DNA of 64,000 bases from Bradyrhizobium sp. WSM1743. GTDB taxonomy: Bacteria > Pseudomonadota > Alphaproteobacteria > Rhizobiales > Xanthobacteraceae. Below are positions 17,526 to 27,878 of the stretch, in pieces. Under the pieces are notes generated by a model. It saw only the letters and a list, made by a program, of their open reading frames with translations. It was not told the origin of the DNA and ran no database searches. How positions within the stretch are numbered: the first letter of the stretch is position 1; every line of letters starts with the position of its first letter. A program made the translations under genes and the position numbers. Where the stretch lies: positions 62,001 to 126,000 of the forward strand of contig NZ_AXAZ01000004.1 of the NCBI RefSeq assembly GCF_000473065.1, given 5' to 3'.

Positions 17526-17581
17526 TTGACAACGGCCGTCCCTCCGTTGAACATACGCCCAACGCGTGGGCATATGCTCAA
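17526..17581 (+). promoter_or_regulatory. Promoter and large palindromic operator of the polyol operon
   Basis: TTGACA at 17526-17531 is a perfect -35 word; a weak -10 (AACATA or GAACAT) would fall about 17-18 bases later. There begins an imperfect palindrome: TTGAACATACGCCCA (17547-17561), spacer ACGCG, TGGGCATATGCTCAA (17567-17581), with 13 of 15 arm positions matching. Long palindromes are typical of SorC-family operators, and the SorC gene ends 290 bases upstream. Overlap with the -10 region suggests repression in the absence of inducer. Function is inferred. Confidence 0.6.
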
Positions 17582-17607
17582 AAGCGCGAGTTCCAAGGGA
17601 GGTCACC

Positions 17608-18921
17608 GTGAAACATGTCCTGGGCGCCGTCTGCGGCGCGTCTTGCCTGCTGCTGGCCGTCCCCGCGATGGCCGAAACGACCCTGACCATTGCCACCGTC
17701 AACAATGGCGACATGATCCGCATGCAGGGGCTGACGGGTGAGTTCACCAAGAAGAACCCCGACATCACCGTGAAATGGGTGACGCTGGAGGAGAACGTGC
17801 TGCGCCAGCGCGTCACCACCGACATCGCCACCAAGGGCGGCCAGTTCGACGTCCTCACCATCGGCACCTATGAGGTGCCGATCTGGGCCAAGAAGGGTTG
17901 GCTGGTGCCGCTGGCCAATCTCGGTGCCGACTACGACGTCGCCGACCTCCTGCCCAAGATCAAGGACGCGGTCTCCGCCGACGGCAAGCTCTATGCCGCG
18001 CCGTTCTACGGCGAAAGCTCGATGGTGATGTACCGCACCGATCTGTTCGAGAAGGCCGGCCTGAAGATGCCGGAGAAGCCGACCTGGGACTTCGTGATCA
18101 ACGCCGCCAAGAAGCTCACTGACAAGAGCGGCGGCACCTACGGCATCTGCCTGCGCGGCAAGGCCGGCTGGGGCGAGAACATGGCGTTCCTCTCGGCGAT
18201 GGCCAATTCCTACGGCGCACGCTGGTTCGACGAGAAGTGGGAGCCTCAGTTCAACACGCCGGAATGGAAGACGACGCTCACCACCTATGTGAACCTCATG
18301 AAGGAAGCCGGCCCGCCCGGCGCGAGCTCCAACGGCTTCAACGAGAATCTGGCGCTGTTCAACGCCGGCAAATGTGCGATGTGGATCGACGCCACGGTGG
18401 CGGCGTCCTTCGTCACCAACCCCAAGGACTCCAAGGTCGCCGACAAGGTCGGCTTCGCGCTCGCGCCCAACACCGGGCTCGGCAAGAACGCCAACTGGCT
18501 GTGGGCATGGAATCTGGCGATCCCCGCCGGGTCGAAGAAGACGGAAGCGGCCGAGAAGTTCATCGCCTGGGCAACCAGCAAGGACTACACCAAGCTGGTG
18601 GCGTCGAAGGAGGGCTGGGCCAATGTGCCGCCGGGCACGCGCACCTCGCTCTACCAGAACCCCGACTATTTGAAGGTCGCGCCGTTCGCCAAGCTGACGC
18701 TGGCCTCGATCGACGCCGCTGATCCCAACAAGCCGACGGTGAAGCCCGTTCCTTACGTCGGCGTGCAATACGCCGCGATCCCTGAATTCCAGGGCATCGG
18801 CACCCAGGTGGGCCAGCAATTCTCCGCGGCGCTTGCGGGCTCAACCACCGTCGATGCGGCGCTTTCCGCCGCGCAAACCGCAACCGAGCGCGAGATGAAG
18901 CGCGCCGGCTACATCAAATGA
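17608..18921 (+). CDS. smoE: Polyol ABC transporter substrate-binding protein (SmoE/MtlE-like)
   Basis: 437 residues, family 1 extracellular solute-binding protein. Signal peptide VKHVLGAVCGASCLLLAVPAMAE, then TLTIATVNNGDMIRMQGLTGEF and APFYGESSMVMYRTDLFEKAG, typical of sorbitol/mannitol binding proteins. The GTG at 17608 is chosen: GGGAGG lies 5 bases upstream and the signal peptide starts there, while the in-frame start at 17566 would sit inside the operator. It delivers polyols to the SmoFGK-like membrane complex encoded next. Exact polyol is unknown. Confidence 0.88.
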   Translation: MKHVLGAVCGASCLLLAVPAMAETTLTIATVNNGDMIRMQGLTGEFTKKNPDITVKWVTLEENVLRQRVTTDIATKGGQFDVLTIGTYEVPIWAKKGWLVPLANLGADYDVADLLPKIKDAVSADGKLYAAPFYGESSMVMYRTDLFEKAGLKMPEKPTWDFVINAAKKLTDKSGGTYGICLRGKAGWGENMAFLSAMANSYGARWFDEKWEPQFNTPEWKTTLTTYVNLMKEAGPPGASSNGFNENLALFNAGKCAMWIDATVAASFVTNPKDSKVADKVGFALAPNTGLGKNANWLWAWNLAIPAGSKKTEAAEKFIAWATSKDYTKLVASKEGWANVPPGTRTSLYQNPDYLKVAPFAKLTLASIDAADPNKPTVKPVPYVGVQYAAIPEFQGIGTQVGQQFSAALAGSTTVDAALSAAQTATEREMKRAGYIK

Positions 18922-19011
18922 ACCCGAGCTCTTCCTCCTGAGCTCAGACTCGCGGCCATCCGCCTATCCCCGGATGGATGGCCGCCTTCTTCCGCGGCAG
19001 AGGAGAAGCCA

Positions 19012-19884
19012 GTGGCAACCCGGCAGACGCAATTCCTTGCACGGTCGCTCCTGACGCCGGCCGTCGGGCTGCTGTTCATCTGGATGATCGTCCCGCTGGC
19101 GCTGACGATCTATTTCTCGACGCTGCATTACAGCCTGCTCGATCCCGGCTCGGAATCGTTCGTCGGCCTGGAAAATTTCCGCTACTTCCTCACCGATCCC
19201 GCCTTCCTTGCCTCGCTCCAGAATACGCTGGTGCTCGTTGGCTCCGTGCTGGCGCTGACCATCCTGCTCGGCATTCCGCTGGCGCTGTTGATGGACCAAC
19301 CCGTGATCGGGCGCAATTTCGTGCGGCTGATGGTGATCGCCCCGTTCTTCGTGATGCCGACGGTGAGCGCACTGGTCTGGAAGAACCTGTTGATGCATCC
19401 AGTGTCGGGATTGTTCGCCTGGCTCGCTTCGCTGTTCGGCCTGACGCCGATCGATTGGTTCAACGATGTACCGCTGTTTGCGGTGATCCTGATCGTGACC
19501 TGGCAATGGCTGCCGTTCGCGACGCTGATCCTGCTCACCGCGCTGCAATCGCTCGACGAGGAGCAGAAGGAGGCCGCCGAGATGGACGGTGCCAGCGCGG
19601 TCTCGACCTTCATCTACATCACTCTGCCGCACCTCGCGCGGCCCATCACGGTGGTGATCCTGATCGAGACCATCTTCCTGCTCACGGTGTTCGCCGAGAT
19701 CTTCGTCACGACTGGCGGCGGACCGGGCCTGCAGACCACCAACATTGCCTTCCTGATCTATTCGCAGGCGCTGATCCAGTTCGACGTCGGCAGTGCGTCG
19801 GCGGGCGGCCTCGTCGCTGTGGTGATCGCCAATATCGTCGCCTTCTTCCTGGTCCGCATCGTCGGCCGCAACCTGGAGGCCTGA
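19012..19884 (+). CDS. smoF: Polyol ABC transporter permease (SmoF-like)
   Basis: 290 residues, MalF-type permease of the CUT1 family with about six membrane helices. The cytoplasmic EAA loop (EEQKEAAEMDGASAVSTFIYI TLP region) that docks on the ATPase is visible. GTG 19012 has AGGAGA at 19001-19006. It starts 90 bases after smoE; the gap contains only GC-rich sequence. It pairs with the permease encoded 2 bases downstream. Confidence 0.9.
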   Translation: MATRQTQFLARSLLTPAVGLLFIWMIVPLALTIYFSTLHYSLLDPGSESFVGLENFRYFLTDPAFLASLQNTLVLVGSVLALTILLGIPLALLMDQPVIGRNFVRLMVIAPFFVMPTVSALVWKNLLMHPVSGLFAWLASLFGLTPIDWFNDVPLFAVILIVTWQWLPFATLILLTALQSLDEEQKEAAEMDGASAVSTFIYITLPHLARPITVVILIETIFLLTVFAEIFVTTGGGPGLQTTNIAFLIYSQALIQFDVGSASAGGLVAVVIANIVAFFLVRIVGRNLEA

Positions 19885-19885
19885 C

Positions 19886-20716
19886 ATGGCACGGATGGCG
19901 ACGACGCGGCGGGTGGCGATATCGACGGCGACGGCCTGGCTGTTCGGCTTCCTGATCTTCTTCCCGATCCTGTGGATGGGGCTGGCGAGCTTCAAGACCG
20001 AGCTCGAGGCATTCGCGGTCCCGCCATCCTTCCTGTTCTTCCACTGGACCACCGAGAACTATGCCACCGTGCAGGAGCGCAGCGACTATCTGCACCACGC
20101 GATAAACTCGATCATCATCGCGGGCGGCTCGACGCTGATTGCGCTGTTGATCGCCATTCCCGCGGCCTGGTCGATGGCGTTCTCGCCGACCAAACGCACC
20201 AAGGACATCCTGCTCTGGATGCTCTCGACCAAGATGATGCCGCCGGTCGGCGTGCTGGTGCCGATCTACCTGATCTACAAGTCCTTTGGCCTGCTCGATT
20301 CCCGCATCGGCCTCGTCTTCATCCTCTGCCTCGGCAACTTGCCGATCGTGATCTGGATGTTGTTCACCTATTTCAAGGAGATCCCGCGCGACATCCTCGA
20401 AGCCGCACGCATGGACGGCGCCACGATCGGCCGCGAGCTTGTCTACGTGCTGACGCCGATGGCGATTCCGGGGCTGGCGTCCACGCTGCTGCTCAATCTC
20501 ATCCTGGCCTGGAACGAGGCGTTCTGGACGCTGAACCTGTCCACCTCGAGCGCTGCGCCGCTGACCACGTTCATCGCCTCCTATTCGAGCCCGGAAGGGC
20601 TGTTCTGGGCAAAACTGTCGGCGGCCTCGACGCTGGCGATCGCGCCCATTCTCGTCCTCGGTTGGTTCAGCCAGAAGCAGCTCGTGCGCGGGCTCACCTT
20701 CGGCGCGGTGAAGTAG
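19886..20716 (+). CDS. smoG: Polyol ABC transporter permease (SmoG-like)
   Basis: 276 residues, MalG-type CUT1 permease. The EAA loop is visible as [20 protein letters not shown] followed by a LTPMAIPG segment; several hydrophobic helices flank it, the first near residues 15-35. ATG 19886 follows the smoF stop by one base, showing tight operon structure. Together with SmoF it forms the membrane channel of the polyol importer. Confidence 0.9.
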   Translation: MARMATTRRVAISTATAWLFGFLIFFPILWMGLASFKTELEAFAVPPSFLFFHWTTENYATVQERSDYLHHAINSIIIAGGSTLIALLIAIPAAWSMAFSPTKRTKDILLWMLSTKMMPPVGVLVPIYLIYKSFGLLDSRIGLVFILCLGNLPIVIWMLFTYFKEIPRDILEAARMDGATIGRELVYVLTPMAIPGLASTLLLNLILAWNEAFWTLNLSTSSAAPLTTFIASYSSPEGLFWAKLSAASTLAIAPILVLGWFSQKQLVRGLTFGAVK

Positions 20717-20730
20717 GGGGCTGCGGGACC

Positions 20731-21738
<1,008 letters not shown>

Positions 21739-21769
21739 CAAGAAACGGCAAGAAAACGGAAAGACGATC

Positions 21770-22543
21770 ATGTACCTGGAAAAATTCAAGCTGAACGGCA
21801 AGACCGCGTTCATCACCGGCGGCGGGCAGGGCATCGGCCTTGGCTGCGCGGAAGCGCTGGCCGAGGCCGGCGCCCGGGTCATCATCGGCGACCGCGACGG
21901 CAAGGTCGCCGACAGCGCGAAAGCCAGCCTGAAGGCGAAGGGCTTTGACGTCGAGACCGCGATCATGGATGTCACCGACACAAAGCGCGTGGCGGAGGTG
22001 GCAAACGACCTCGTCGCCCGCCACGGCCAGGTCGACATCCTCGTCAACAATGCCGGCATTGCGCGCAGCGAGACGCCGGCGGAGACCGTCACCGACGAGC
22101 ACTGGCTCAATGTCATCGACGTCAATCTCAACGGCACCTTCTGGTGCTGCCGCGAATTCGGCAAGCACATGCTGAAGGCCAAGAGTGGGTCCATCGTCAA
22201 TGTCGGCTCGATGTCCGGCTTCATCGTCAACAAGCCGCAGGAGCAGTGCTTCTACAATGCCTCCAAGGCCGCCGTGCATCACCTCACCAAGTCGCTCGCC
22301 GCCGAATGGGGCGCGCGCGGCATCCGTGTCAACGCGGTGGCGCCGACCTATATCGAGACGCCGCTCAACGCCTTCGTGAAGAGCAATCCGAAGATGTACG
22401 ACGCCTGGATCGGTGGAACTCCGATGGCGCGGATGGGGCAGGTGGAGGAGATCGCCTCCGTCGTGCTGTTCCTCTCATCGGAGGCCGCGAGCCTGATGAC
22501 CGGCAGCATCGTGCTGGTGGATGGCGGCTACACTTGCTGGTAG
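21770..22543 (+). CDS. SDR-family polyol 2-dehydrogenase-like oxidoreductase
   Basis: 257 residues, classical short-chain dehydrogenase. Cofactor motif TGGGQGIGLG, NNAG (LVNNAGIA), catalytic Ser in VGSMSGFIVNKPQ and Tyr/Lys in FYNASKAAV, ending in VDGGYTCW. The stretch from GSMSG to the C-terminus strongly recalls, from memory, the galactitol/polyol 2-dehydrogenase of Rhodobacter. It likely oxidises the imported polyol at C2 to a ketose with NAD+. With the downstream kinases, ribitol to D-ribulose or sorbitol to D-fructose are both possible. ATG 21770 follows smoK by 31 bases. Confidence 0.82.
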   Translation: MYLEKFKLNGKTAFITGGGQGIGLGCAEALAEAGARVIIGDRDGKVADSAKASLKAKGFDVETAIMDVTDTKRVAEVANDLVARHGQVDILVNNAGIARSETPAETVTDEHWLNVIDVNLNGTFWCCREFGKHMLKAKSGSIVNVGSMSGFIVNKPQEQCFYNASKAAVHHLTKSLAAEWGARGIRVNAVAPTYIETPLNAFVKSNPKMYDAWIGGTPMARMGQVEEIASVVLFLSSEAASLMTGSIVLVDGGYTCW

Positions 22544-22582
22544 GCTTGCGTCAAAACCGACGGAAAGCGACCGGGAGCGACA

Positions 22583-24229
22583 ATGCCGCGAGCGTATATC
22601 GGCGTCGACGTGGGGACCACGAGCACGCGGGCAGGGGTATTTGACGAGGCGGGCGCGTTGCTTGCGACCGCGCGACATCCGATCAGGATCTGGCACGAAG
22701 CTGGCGACATCGTCGAGCAGTCGTCGGTGGACATCTGGGAAGCCTGCGTCAAATCGGTGCGCACGGCGATGGCGGAAGCTGCGATCGAGCCCGATAGCAT
22801 CGGCGGCATCGGTTTCGACGCCACCTGTTCCCTTGTGGTGCTTGATCCCCGCGGCCAGCCGCTCACCGTCAGCAGTTCCGGCGAGGCACAGCGCAACATC
22901 ATCGTCTGGATGGACCATCGCGCCACGGCCGAAGCGCGGCTGATCAACGAGACCGAGGATGCCGTGCTGCGCTATGTCGGCGGCTCGATCTCGCCGGAGA
23001 TGGAGATGCCGAAGCTGTTATGGCTGAAGCGGCATCTGCGCGCGAGTTTTGATGGCGCAGGTCACTTCTTCGATCTTGCGGACTATCTGACCTGGCGCGC
23101 CACGGGCGCGCTGCAGCGTTCGACCTGCACCGTCACCTGCAAGTGGAACTATCTGGCGCATGATGGCGGCGGCTGGAGTGCGCCGTTCTTCAAGCGCATC
23201 GGCCTGTCCGACTTCGTCAACGAGGCATACGCCCGCATCGGCACCGAGATCGTTGCACCGGGGACGCGGCTCGGCGCAGGTCTCACGCCGGCTGCCGCGG
23301 CCGAGCTCGGCCTGACGCCGGGCACCCCGGTCGGCGCCTCCCTGATCGACGCCCATGCCGGCGGCATCGGCGCGATCGGCGGCCGCGACGGATCGGGCGG
23401 CGCGAGCGATGTCAGCGACCGTCTCGCCTACATCATGGGAACCTCGGCCTGCATCATGGCAACGACGAAGGAGCCGTGCTTCGTCCCCGGCGTGTGGGGG
23501 CCTTATTATTCCGGCATGGTGCCGGAGTTCTGGCTCAATGAAGGCGGCCAGTCCGCCGCAGGCGCTGCGATCGATCATCTGCTCAAGTCGCATCCCGGCC
23601 ACACTGATGCGAGCGTGGCGGCGCGCAGCGAGGGCCTCGACCTCATCGATTTTCTCGAGCGCCGCATCATCGCCCGCGCCGGCGATGCCAGCCGCGCCGC
23701 GCTGCTCGCGCGTGACGTCCATGTGCTGCCCGAATTCATCGGCAACCGCTCGCCCTACGCCGACCCTGATACGCGCGCGGTGATAGCCGGACTCGATCTC
23801 GATACCGACATCGCCTCGATGGAGCGGCTGTTCGTCGCCGGCCTATGCGGTCTCGCCTATGGGCTTGCCGAGGTGATCGAGGCTTTTGCCGCGCATGGGG
23901 TTCGTTCCAGCCTCATGATCATGGGGGGCGGTGCCAGCCGCAGCCCGCTGGTGCGGCAGATCATGGCCGACACCACGGGCCTCACCGTCGCCCTGCCGCA
24001 GACGAAAGAGCCTGTGCTCTTGGGCGCCGCCATGCTAGGCGCCGTCGCCGGCGGCGCCTACGCCTCGATCGGCGAGACCATGGCCAAGATGTCGGCGCTC
24101 GGGCGCAAGAGCGAGCCGACCGCCCCCGACATGGCCGCCTTTCACACGCGCAAACGTGGGGTCTACAAGCTGCTGCGCGAGGTCGATCGCGGCAGCCGTG
24201 CCGCGATGGCTGACATCGCCAGAGGTTGA
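22583..24229 (+). CDS. FGGY-family pentulose kinase (D-ribulokinase-like)
   Basis: 548 residues. FGGY kinase with N-terminal phosphate motif YIGVDVGTTSTRAGVFD, the stretch GFDATCSLVVLD and IIVWMDHRA that characterise the FGGY/YDR109C D-ribulokinase subgroup, a catalytic-base region SLIDAHAGGIGA, and C-terminal ATP motif IMGGGASRSPLVRQI. It should phosphorylate a ketopentose such as D-ribulose to D-ribulose 5-phosphate for the pentose phosphate pathway. It follows the dehydrogenase by 39 bases and abuts the PfkB kinase, so the operon has its own dehydrogenase-kinase pair for a pentitol. Substrate is inferred. Confidence 0.85.
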   Translation: MPRAYIGVDVGTTSTRAGVFDEAGALLATARHPIRIWHEAGDIVEQSSVDIWEACVKSVRTAMAEAAIEPDSIGGIGFDATCSLVVLDPRGQPLTVSSSGEAQRNIIVWMDHRATAEARLINETEDAVLRYVGGSISPEMEMPKLLWLKRHLRASFDGAGHFFDLADYLTWRATGALQRSTCTVTCKWNYLAHDGGGWSAPFFKRIGLSDFVNEAYARIGTEIVAPGTRLGAGLTPAAAAELGLTPGTPVGASLIDAHAGGIGAIGGRDGSGGASDVSDRLAYIMGTSACIMATTKEPCFVPGVWGPYYSGMVPEFWLNEGGQSAAGAAIDHLLKSHPGHTDASVAARSEGLDLIDFLERRIIARAGDASRAALLARDVHVLPEFIGNRSPYADPDTRAVIAGLDLDTDIASMERLFVAGLCGLAYGLAEVIEAFAAHGVRSSLMIMGGGASRSPLVRQIMADTTGLTVALPQTKEPVLLGAAMLGAVAGGAYASIGETMAKMSALGRKSEPTAPDMAAFHTRKRGVYKLLREVDRGSRAAMADIARG

Positions 24230-24234
24230 AGGAC

Positions 24235-25167
24235 ATGCTGATTGCTTGCGGAGATGCGCTGATCGATTTAGTGCCGACGCGAAACATTGAGGGGCGCGAG
24301 GCGGTGATGCCCGCGGTCGGCGGCTCGTGCCTGAACGTCGCGATCGGCATGGCGCGGCTGGGCGCGCCGACCGGTTTCGTCGGCGGCATCTCGACCGACC
24401 TGTTCGGGCGGATGATCGCAGACCACGCAATCGCCTCGAACGTCGCGCTCGACCTTGCCACCCGCAGCGACCACCAGACCACGCTCGCTTTTGTCCGCAT
24501 CATCGCAGGCGAGTCGCACTACGCGTTCTACGATGCCGAGACCGCGACGCGGAGCTGGACTTACCGGCGCGGGTCCATTCCCTTTGATACGGTCGAGGCC
24601 GTCCATATCGGCTCGACCACGCTGGTCAACGACCAGGGTGCTGCGGAGACCAAAGCCCTGATCGCAGACGCGCGCGCCTCCTCGACGATCTCCTTCGATC
24701 CGAACTGCCGCCCCAACCTCGTCAAGGACAAGCTGGCCTATCTCGCCCGCATGGCGGAGTTCGCTGGACACGCCGATCTCATCAAGATGTCGGACGTCGA
24801 TTTCGCCTATCTCTTCGGCGAGGAGCCCTATCAGCAGCGCGCGAGCACATTGCTGGGGCAGGGCACGAGCCTCGTCGTCATCACCCGCGGCAACAATGGC
24901 GCGATCGCCTGGCATGCGGCCGCAGGGCAGATCGAGATCGCCGCGCCCAAGATCGAGGTCGCCGACTCCATCGGCGCCGGCGACAGCTTTCAGGCCGCGC
25001 TGCTGTTCGCTCTGCACAAGCAGGGACGCATCGCTCGGCAGCAACTCGCGGACATCAGCACTGAGGAGCTTCGCCGCGCGCTGTCCTTTGCCGCCAATTG
25101 CGCCGGGCTGACCTGCACCCGTCCGGGCGCCGATCCGCCCTGGAGCCACGAGGTCACCTGGAGCTGA
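24235..25167 (+). CDS. PfkB-family carbohydrate kinase (fructokinase-like)
   Basis: 310 residues of the ribokinase fold. N-terminal motif PAVGGSCLNVAIGMARLG binds the sugar; the C-terminal PfkB signature DSIGAGDSFQAALLFAL holds the anion hole and catalytic Asp. The overall sequence type is fructokinase, so it would convert fructose from sorbitol or mannitol oxidation to fructose 6-phosphate. ATG 24235 lies 5 bases after the FGGY stop; TTG 24226 is an alternative in-frame start. The operon ends here and a palindromic repeat follows. Confidence 0.87.
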   Translation: MLIACGDALIDLVPTRNIEGREAVMPAVGGSCLNVAIGMARLGAPTGFVGGISTDLFGRMIADHAIASNVALDLATRSDHQTTLAFVRIIAGESHYAFYDAETATRSWTYRRGSIPFDTVEAVHIGSTTLVNDQGAAETKALIADARASSTISFDPNCRPNLVKDKLAYLARMAEFAGHADLIKMSDVDFAYLFGEEPYQQRASTLLGQGTSLVVITRGNNGAIAWHAAAGQIEIAAPKIEVADSIGAGDSFQAALLFALHKQGRIARQQLADISTEELRRALSFAANCAGLTCTRPGADPPWSHEVTWS

Positions 25168-25177
25168 TAGCCCGCTT

Positions 25178-25338
25178 TCCTCTTCCTTCTTTCCCTTGTG
25201 GGAGAAGGTGGCGCGAAGCGCCGGAGGAGGGGTTTGTCTCCGCGTACCCGGCTAGCAGTGTCACGCGCGGATAGAACACCTCACCCGTCTCGCCGCTTCG
25301 CGGCGATCCACCCTGTCCCGCAAGGGGAGAGGGGAAGG
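25178..25338. repeat. Composite palindromic intergenic repeat, copy C
   Basis: It lies between the convergent PfkB kinase and LysR genes. Ends are degenerate forms of the outer hairpin (TTCCCTTGTGGGAGAAGG and TGTCCCGCAAGGGGAGAGGGG). Inner stems are GGCGC-GAA-GCGCC (25210-25222) and CGCCGC-TTC-GCGGCG (25291-25305), with CACCTCACCCG between. Same layout as copies A and B. It may also act as a bidirectional transcription end, but no T tract is present. Confidence 0.72.
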
Positions 25339-25345
25339 CCTCACG

Positions 25346-26239
25346 TCACATCCGCGCGACGGCCTTCTCGGCGCATTTGATGAAGGTTCCGATCAGCGGG
25401 CTCTGGGAATCCCTCCGCCAGCAGACCGCGATGTCGAGGGAGTCGGTGGCATCGCGCAGCGGCCTGAACACGATGCCGCGCGGCGCGCCGAGCTGCGCGC
25501 AGGCGGGCAGGATGGCAAAACCTTCACCGGCCAGAACCAGGCTCATCGCCGAATGCACCGTCTCCACCCGGCTCGCGATCGGCATCACCACCTGGTGCCG
25601 ACGCAGCAGGGGGACCACGGCGGACGATGCGGGACCATGGTCGGGATGCGGCAGAGCGATCAGCGGACGGCCGTGCAACCGGGCCATCGGCACGGAGCCC
25701 AGGCGGGCGAGCGGCGAACTGGCCGGCATAGCCAGCATGAAGAGCTGCGCGCCGATCGGTGCCACCTGGATCTCGGGATGATTGATTGCAGGCATGCACA
25801 GCGCGACCGTGACGCTGCGGTCAAGCACCCGGGCCTCGCGCGTCGAAGCGCTGAGCTCGGCGAAGCTGAGGTCGACGCCGGGAACCGCGCGGCGCAGTTC
25901 GGGGATGAGCTGCGGCAGCATCGCATTCGCCAGCACGAACATGTAACCCACCGACAGGCGGCCGCGCCTTCCCGAAGCAACCGCGCGCGCGGCTTCGGCG
26001 CCGTCGGCCGCAAGGGCGAGCGCTTCGCTGGCGCGCGCCAGCAACGCCTGCCCCGCTTCGGTCAGATCCATGCCACGGGTGCCGCGGCGGAACAGCGGCG
26101 CGCCGATCTCTGCCTCGAGCTTGCGGATCTGGACCGAGAGCGGGGGCTGCGCCATCCGGAGCCGCTCGGCGGCCTTGCCGATGCTGCGCGCCTCGGCGAC
26201 GGCGACGAAATAGCGGAGCCGGCGAAGATCCATTGGCAT
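25346..26239 (-). CDS. LysR-family transcriptional regulator
   Basis: 297 residues. N-terminal winged helix (MDLRRLRYFVAVAEARSIGKAAERL...AQPPLSVQIRKLEAEIGAPLFRR) and a C-terminal periplasmic-binding-protein-like effector domain. Two starts are possible, 26239 and 26233 (MPMDLRR or MDLRR). It is divergent from the amidase/Dpp operon, with about 115 bases between, the usual layout for a LysR activator of its neighbour. The inducer is unknown, presumably an amide or peptide-like compound. Confidence 0.9.
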   Translation of the reverse strand: MPMDLRRLRYFVAVAEARSIGKAAERLRMAQPPLSVQIRKLEAEIGAPLFRRGTRGMDLTEAGQALLARASEALALAADGAEAARAVASGRRGRLSVGYMFVLANAMLPQLIPELRRAVPGVDLSFAELSASTREARVLDRSVTVALCMPAINHPEIQVAPIGAQLFMLAMPASSPLARLGSVPMARLHGRPLIALPHPDHGPASSAVVPLLRRHQVVMPIASRVETVHSAMSLVLAGEGFAILPACAQLGAPRGIVFRPLRDATDSLDIAVCWRRDSQSPLIGTFIKCAEKAVARM

Positions 26240-26357
26240 ACAGAGAGCGTATGGGTTGGCGATCAAAATCGTATTGGACGGCGAGTTAACAAAACTGTCA
26301 TTCTCGCTGTCAATGTCTTCGGGCCAATGGCCGCCCGCTTCGGAGCATGATGTGACG

Positions 26358-27779
26358 ATGAACGGCGATCCCTGTCTCTTGTCCGCAACCGAGCTGCGCG
26401 GTCTCATCGCCGGAAAGCGAATTTCGCCAGTCGAGCTCACCCGCGCCGTGCTTGCCCGCGCCGAGGCGCTCCAACCCCAATTGAACTGCTTCATCACTCT
26501 GTGCGGTGATGAGGCGATCGCAGCGGCGCGCGAAGCCGAGCGCAAGGTGATGGCCGGCGAACCGCTCGGCCTGCTGCATGGCATCCCCATCACCGTCAAG
26601 GACATCGTCAATACCAAGGGCGTGAAGACCACTTTCGGCGCCGTTCCCTTCAAGGACAACGTGCCGACCGAGGATGCAGTGGCCGTTGCGCGGCTGCGCG
26701 CGGAAGGTGCGATCCTGATCGGCAAGACGACCACGCCCGAGTTCGGCAGCAAGTGCCTCACCGATTCACCTTTGTTCGGTCGTACCCGCAATGCGTGGGA
26801 CGCCTGCCGCTCCTCCGGCGGCTCCAGCGGCGGCGCGGCGGTGGCGGTGGCAAGCGGCATCGCGCCGCTGGCCATCGCGACCGACGGCGGCGGTTCGACG
26901 CGAATTCCGGCGGCCTGCAACGGCGTGGTCGGGCTGAAGCAGAGCAACGGCGTGATCCCGCACAGCCAGGCGCTGGATGTGTTCGGCAATCAGACCTATG
27001 TCACGCCGACCACGCGCACGGTGGCCGATACCGCGCTGATGATGCAGGCGATGGCGGGAGAGGATCCTTGCGATCCCTGGTCGATCGGCGTGCCCGTGCC
27101 CGACTTCGTTGGCACTGCCGCCCCGCGCGGCGACCTGCGCGGCTTGAGGATCCTGTATTGCCTGACCCCGCCGGGCCGTCCGGTCTCCGCGGAAGTCGCC
27201 GCCAATTTCAAGGCGAGTCTCGACCGGCTGGCCGGGCTCGGCGCCGAGCTCGAGGAATTCTCCGGCGATGGTTTCGATATCGAGCCGATCTGGCGCGCCA
27301 TCAACCACACGGTCTGGCGCACGCGCTTCGCAAAGCTCGCGGCCGAGCACAAGGACGAGCTGAGCGAGGCCTTCCTCAAGCAGCTCGCGCTCGCGACCGA
27401 GGTCAGCGGCGTCGACTATCAGGAGGCGATGTTCGCGCGCACCGCGCTGTTCCGCCGCGTGCAATCGCTGCTTGCGCGCGGACACTTTCTGGCGATGCCA
27501 ACGCTCACGCGCACCGCGCTGCCGATCAAGCAGGACCTCTTCGGCAGCATCGAGATCGATGGTCGGCACTACGACAGCGTCCGGCCACACTGGTTCCCCT
27601 GGACCATGCCGTTCAACATGACCGGCCATCCCGCGATCAGCCTTCCCTCAGGCTTCACCCGCGACGGCCTGCCGATCGGGCTTCAGCTCGTCGGCCGCTT
27701 CCGGGCGGACGCAGAATTGCTGCGCGTGAGCGCACTGTTCGAGGCGTCAAGCGATCTTCTGTCCCGCTGGCCGGCTTGA
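26358..27779 (+). CDS. Amidase (amidase-signature family)
   Basis: 473 residues. The amidase signature is intact: catalytic Lys in GIPITVKDIV, GGSSGGAAVAVASG with the cis-Ser, and DGGGSTRIPAACNG with the nucleophile Ser. It hydrolyses a carboxamide or aryl-amide bond in the cytoplasm; the substrate is unknown. ATG 26358 is used; GTG 26352 in the same frame has CGGAG at the better spacing of 6 bases and may be the real start. It is followed after 99 bases by a peptide-type ABC importer, so the imported compound may be its substrate. Confidence 0.88.
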   Translation: MNGDPCLLSATELRGLIAGKRISPVELTRAVLARAEALQPQLNCFITLCGDEAIAAAREAERKVMAGEPLGLLHGIPITVKDIVNTKGVKTTFGAVPFKDNVPTEDAVAVARLRAEGAILIGKTTTPEFGSKCLTDSPLFGRTRNAWDACRSSGGSSGGAAVAVASGIAPLAIATDGGGSTRIPAACNGVVGLKQSNGVIPHSQALDVFGNQTYVTPTTRTVADTALMMQAMAGEDPCDPWSIGVPVPDFVGTAAPRGDLRGLRILYCLTPPGRPVSAEVAANFKASLDRLAGLGAELEEFSGDGFDIEPIWRAINHTVWRTRFAKLAAEHKDELSEAFLKQLALATEVSGVDYQEAMFARTALFRRVQSLLARGHFLAMPTLTRTALPIKQDLFGSIEIDGRHYDSVRPHWFPWTMPFNMTGHPAISLPSGFTRDGLPIGLQLVGRFRADAELLRVSALFEASSDLLSRWPA

Positions 27780-27878
27780 GGAGATCGGCGTGCAGAACAG
27801 GGCTTGTATGCAAAGGACTTGCCTCCGGCGTCCAGACATGTTGATCGTGCCGCGGGTGAGCCCTGAAGCCGAGCACGC

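Larger units (their letters stand above)
17256..17607. other. Intergenic region: repeat element and polyol operon promoter
   Basis: This 352-base gap contains no gene. Positions 17284-17411 are a composite palindromic repeat. The remainder holds a -35-like TTGACA at 17526-17531, the large palindrome at 17547-17581 and the ribosome binding site AAGGGAGG ending at 17602. Confidence 0.65.

Noticed and set aside
26240..26351. Short palindromes (e.g. CGAT-CAAA-ATCG) as LysR operator for the amidase operon
   Set aside because: A 4-bp arm is expected by chance; there is no second matching element as in the mhqO promoter.
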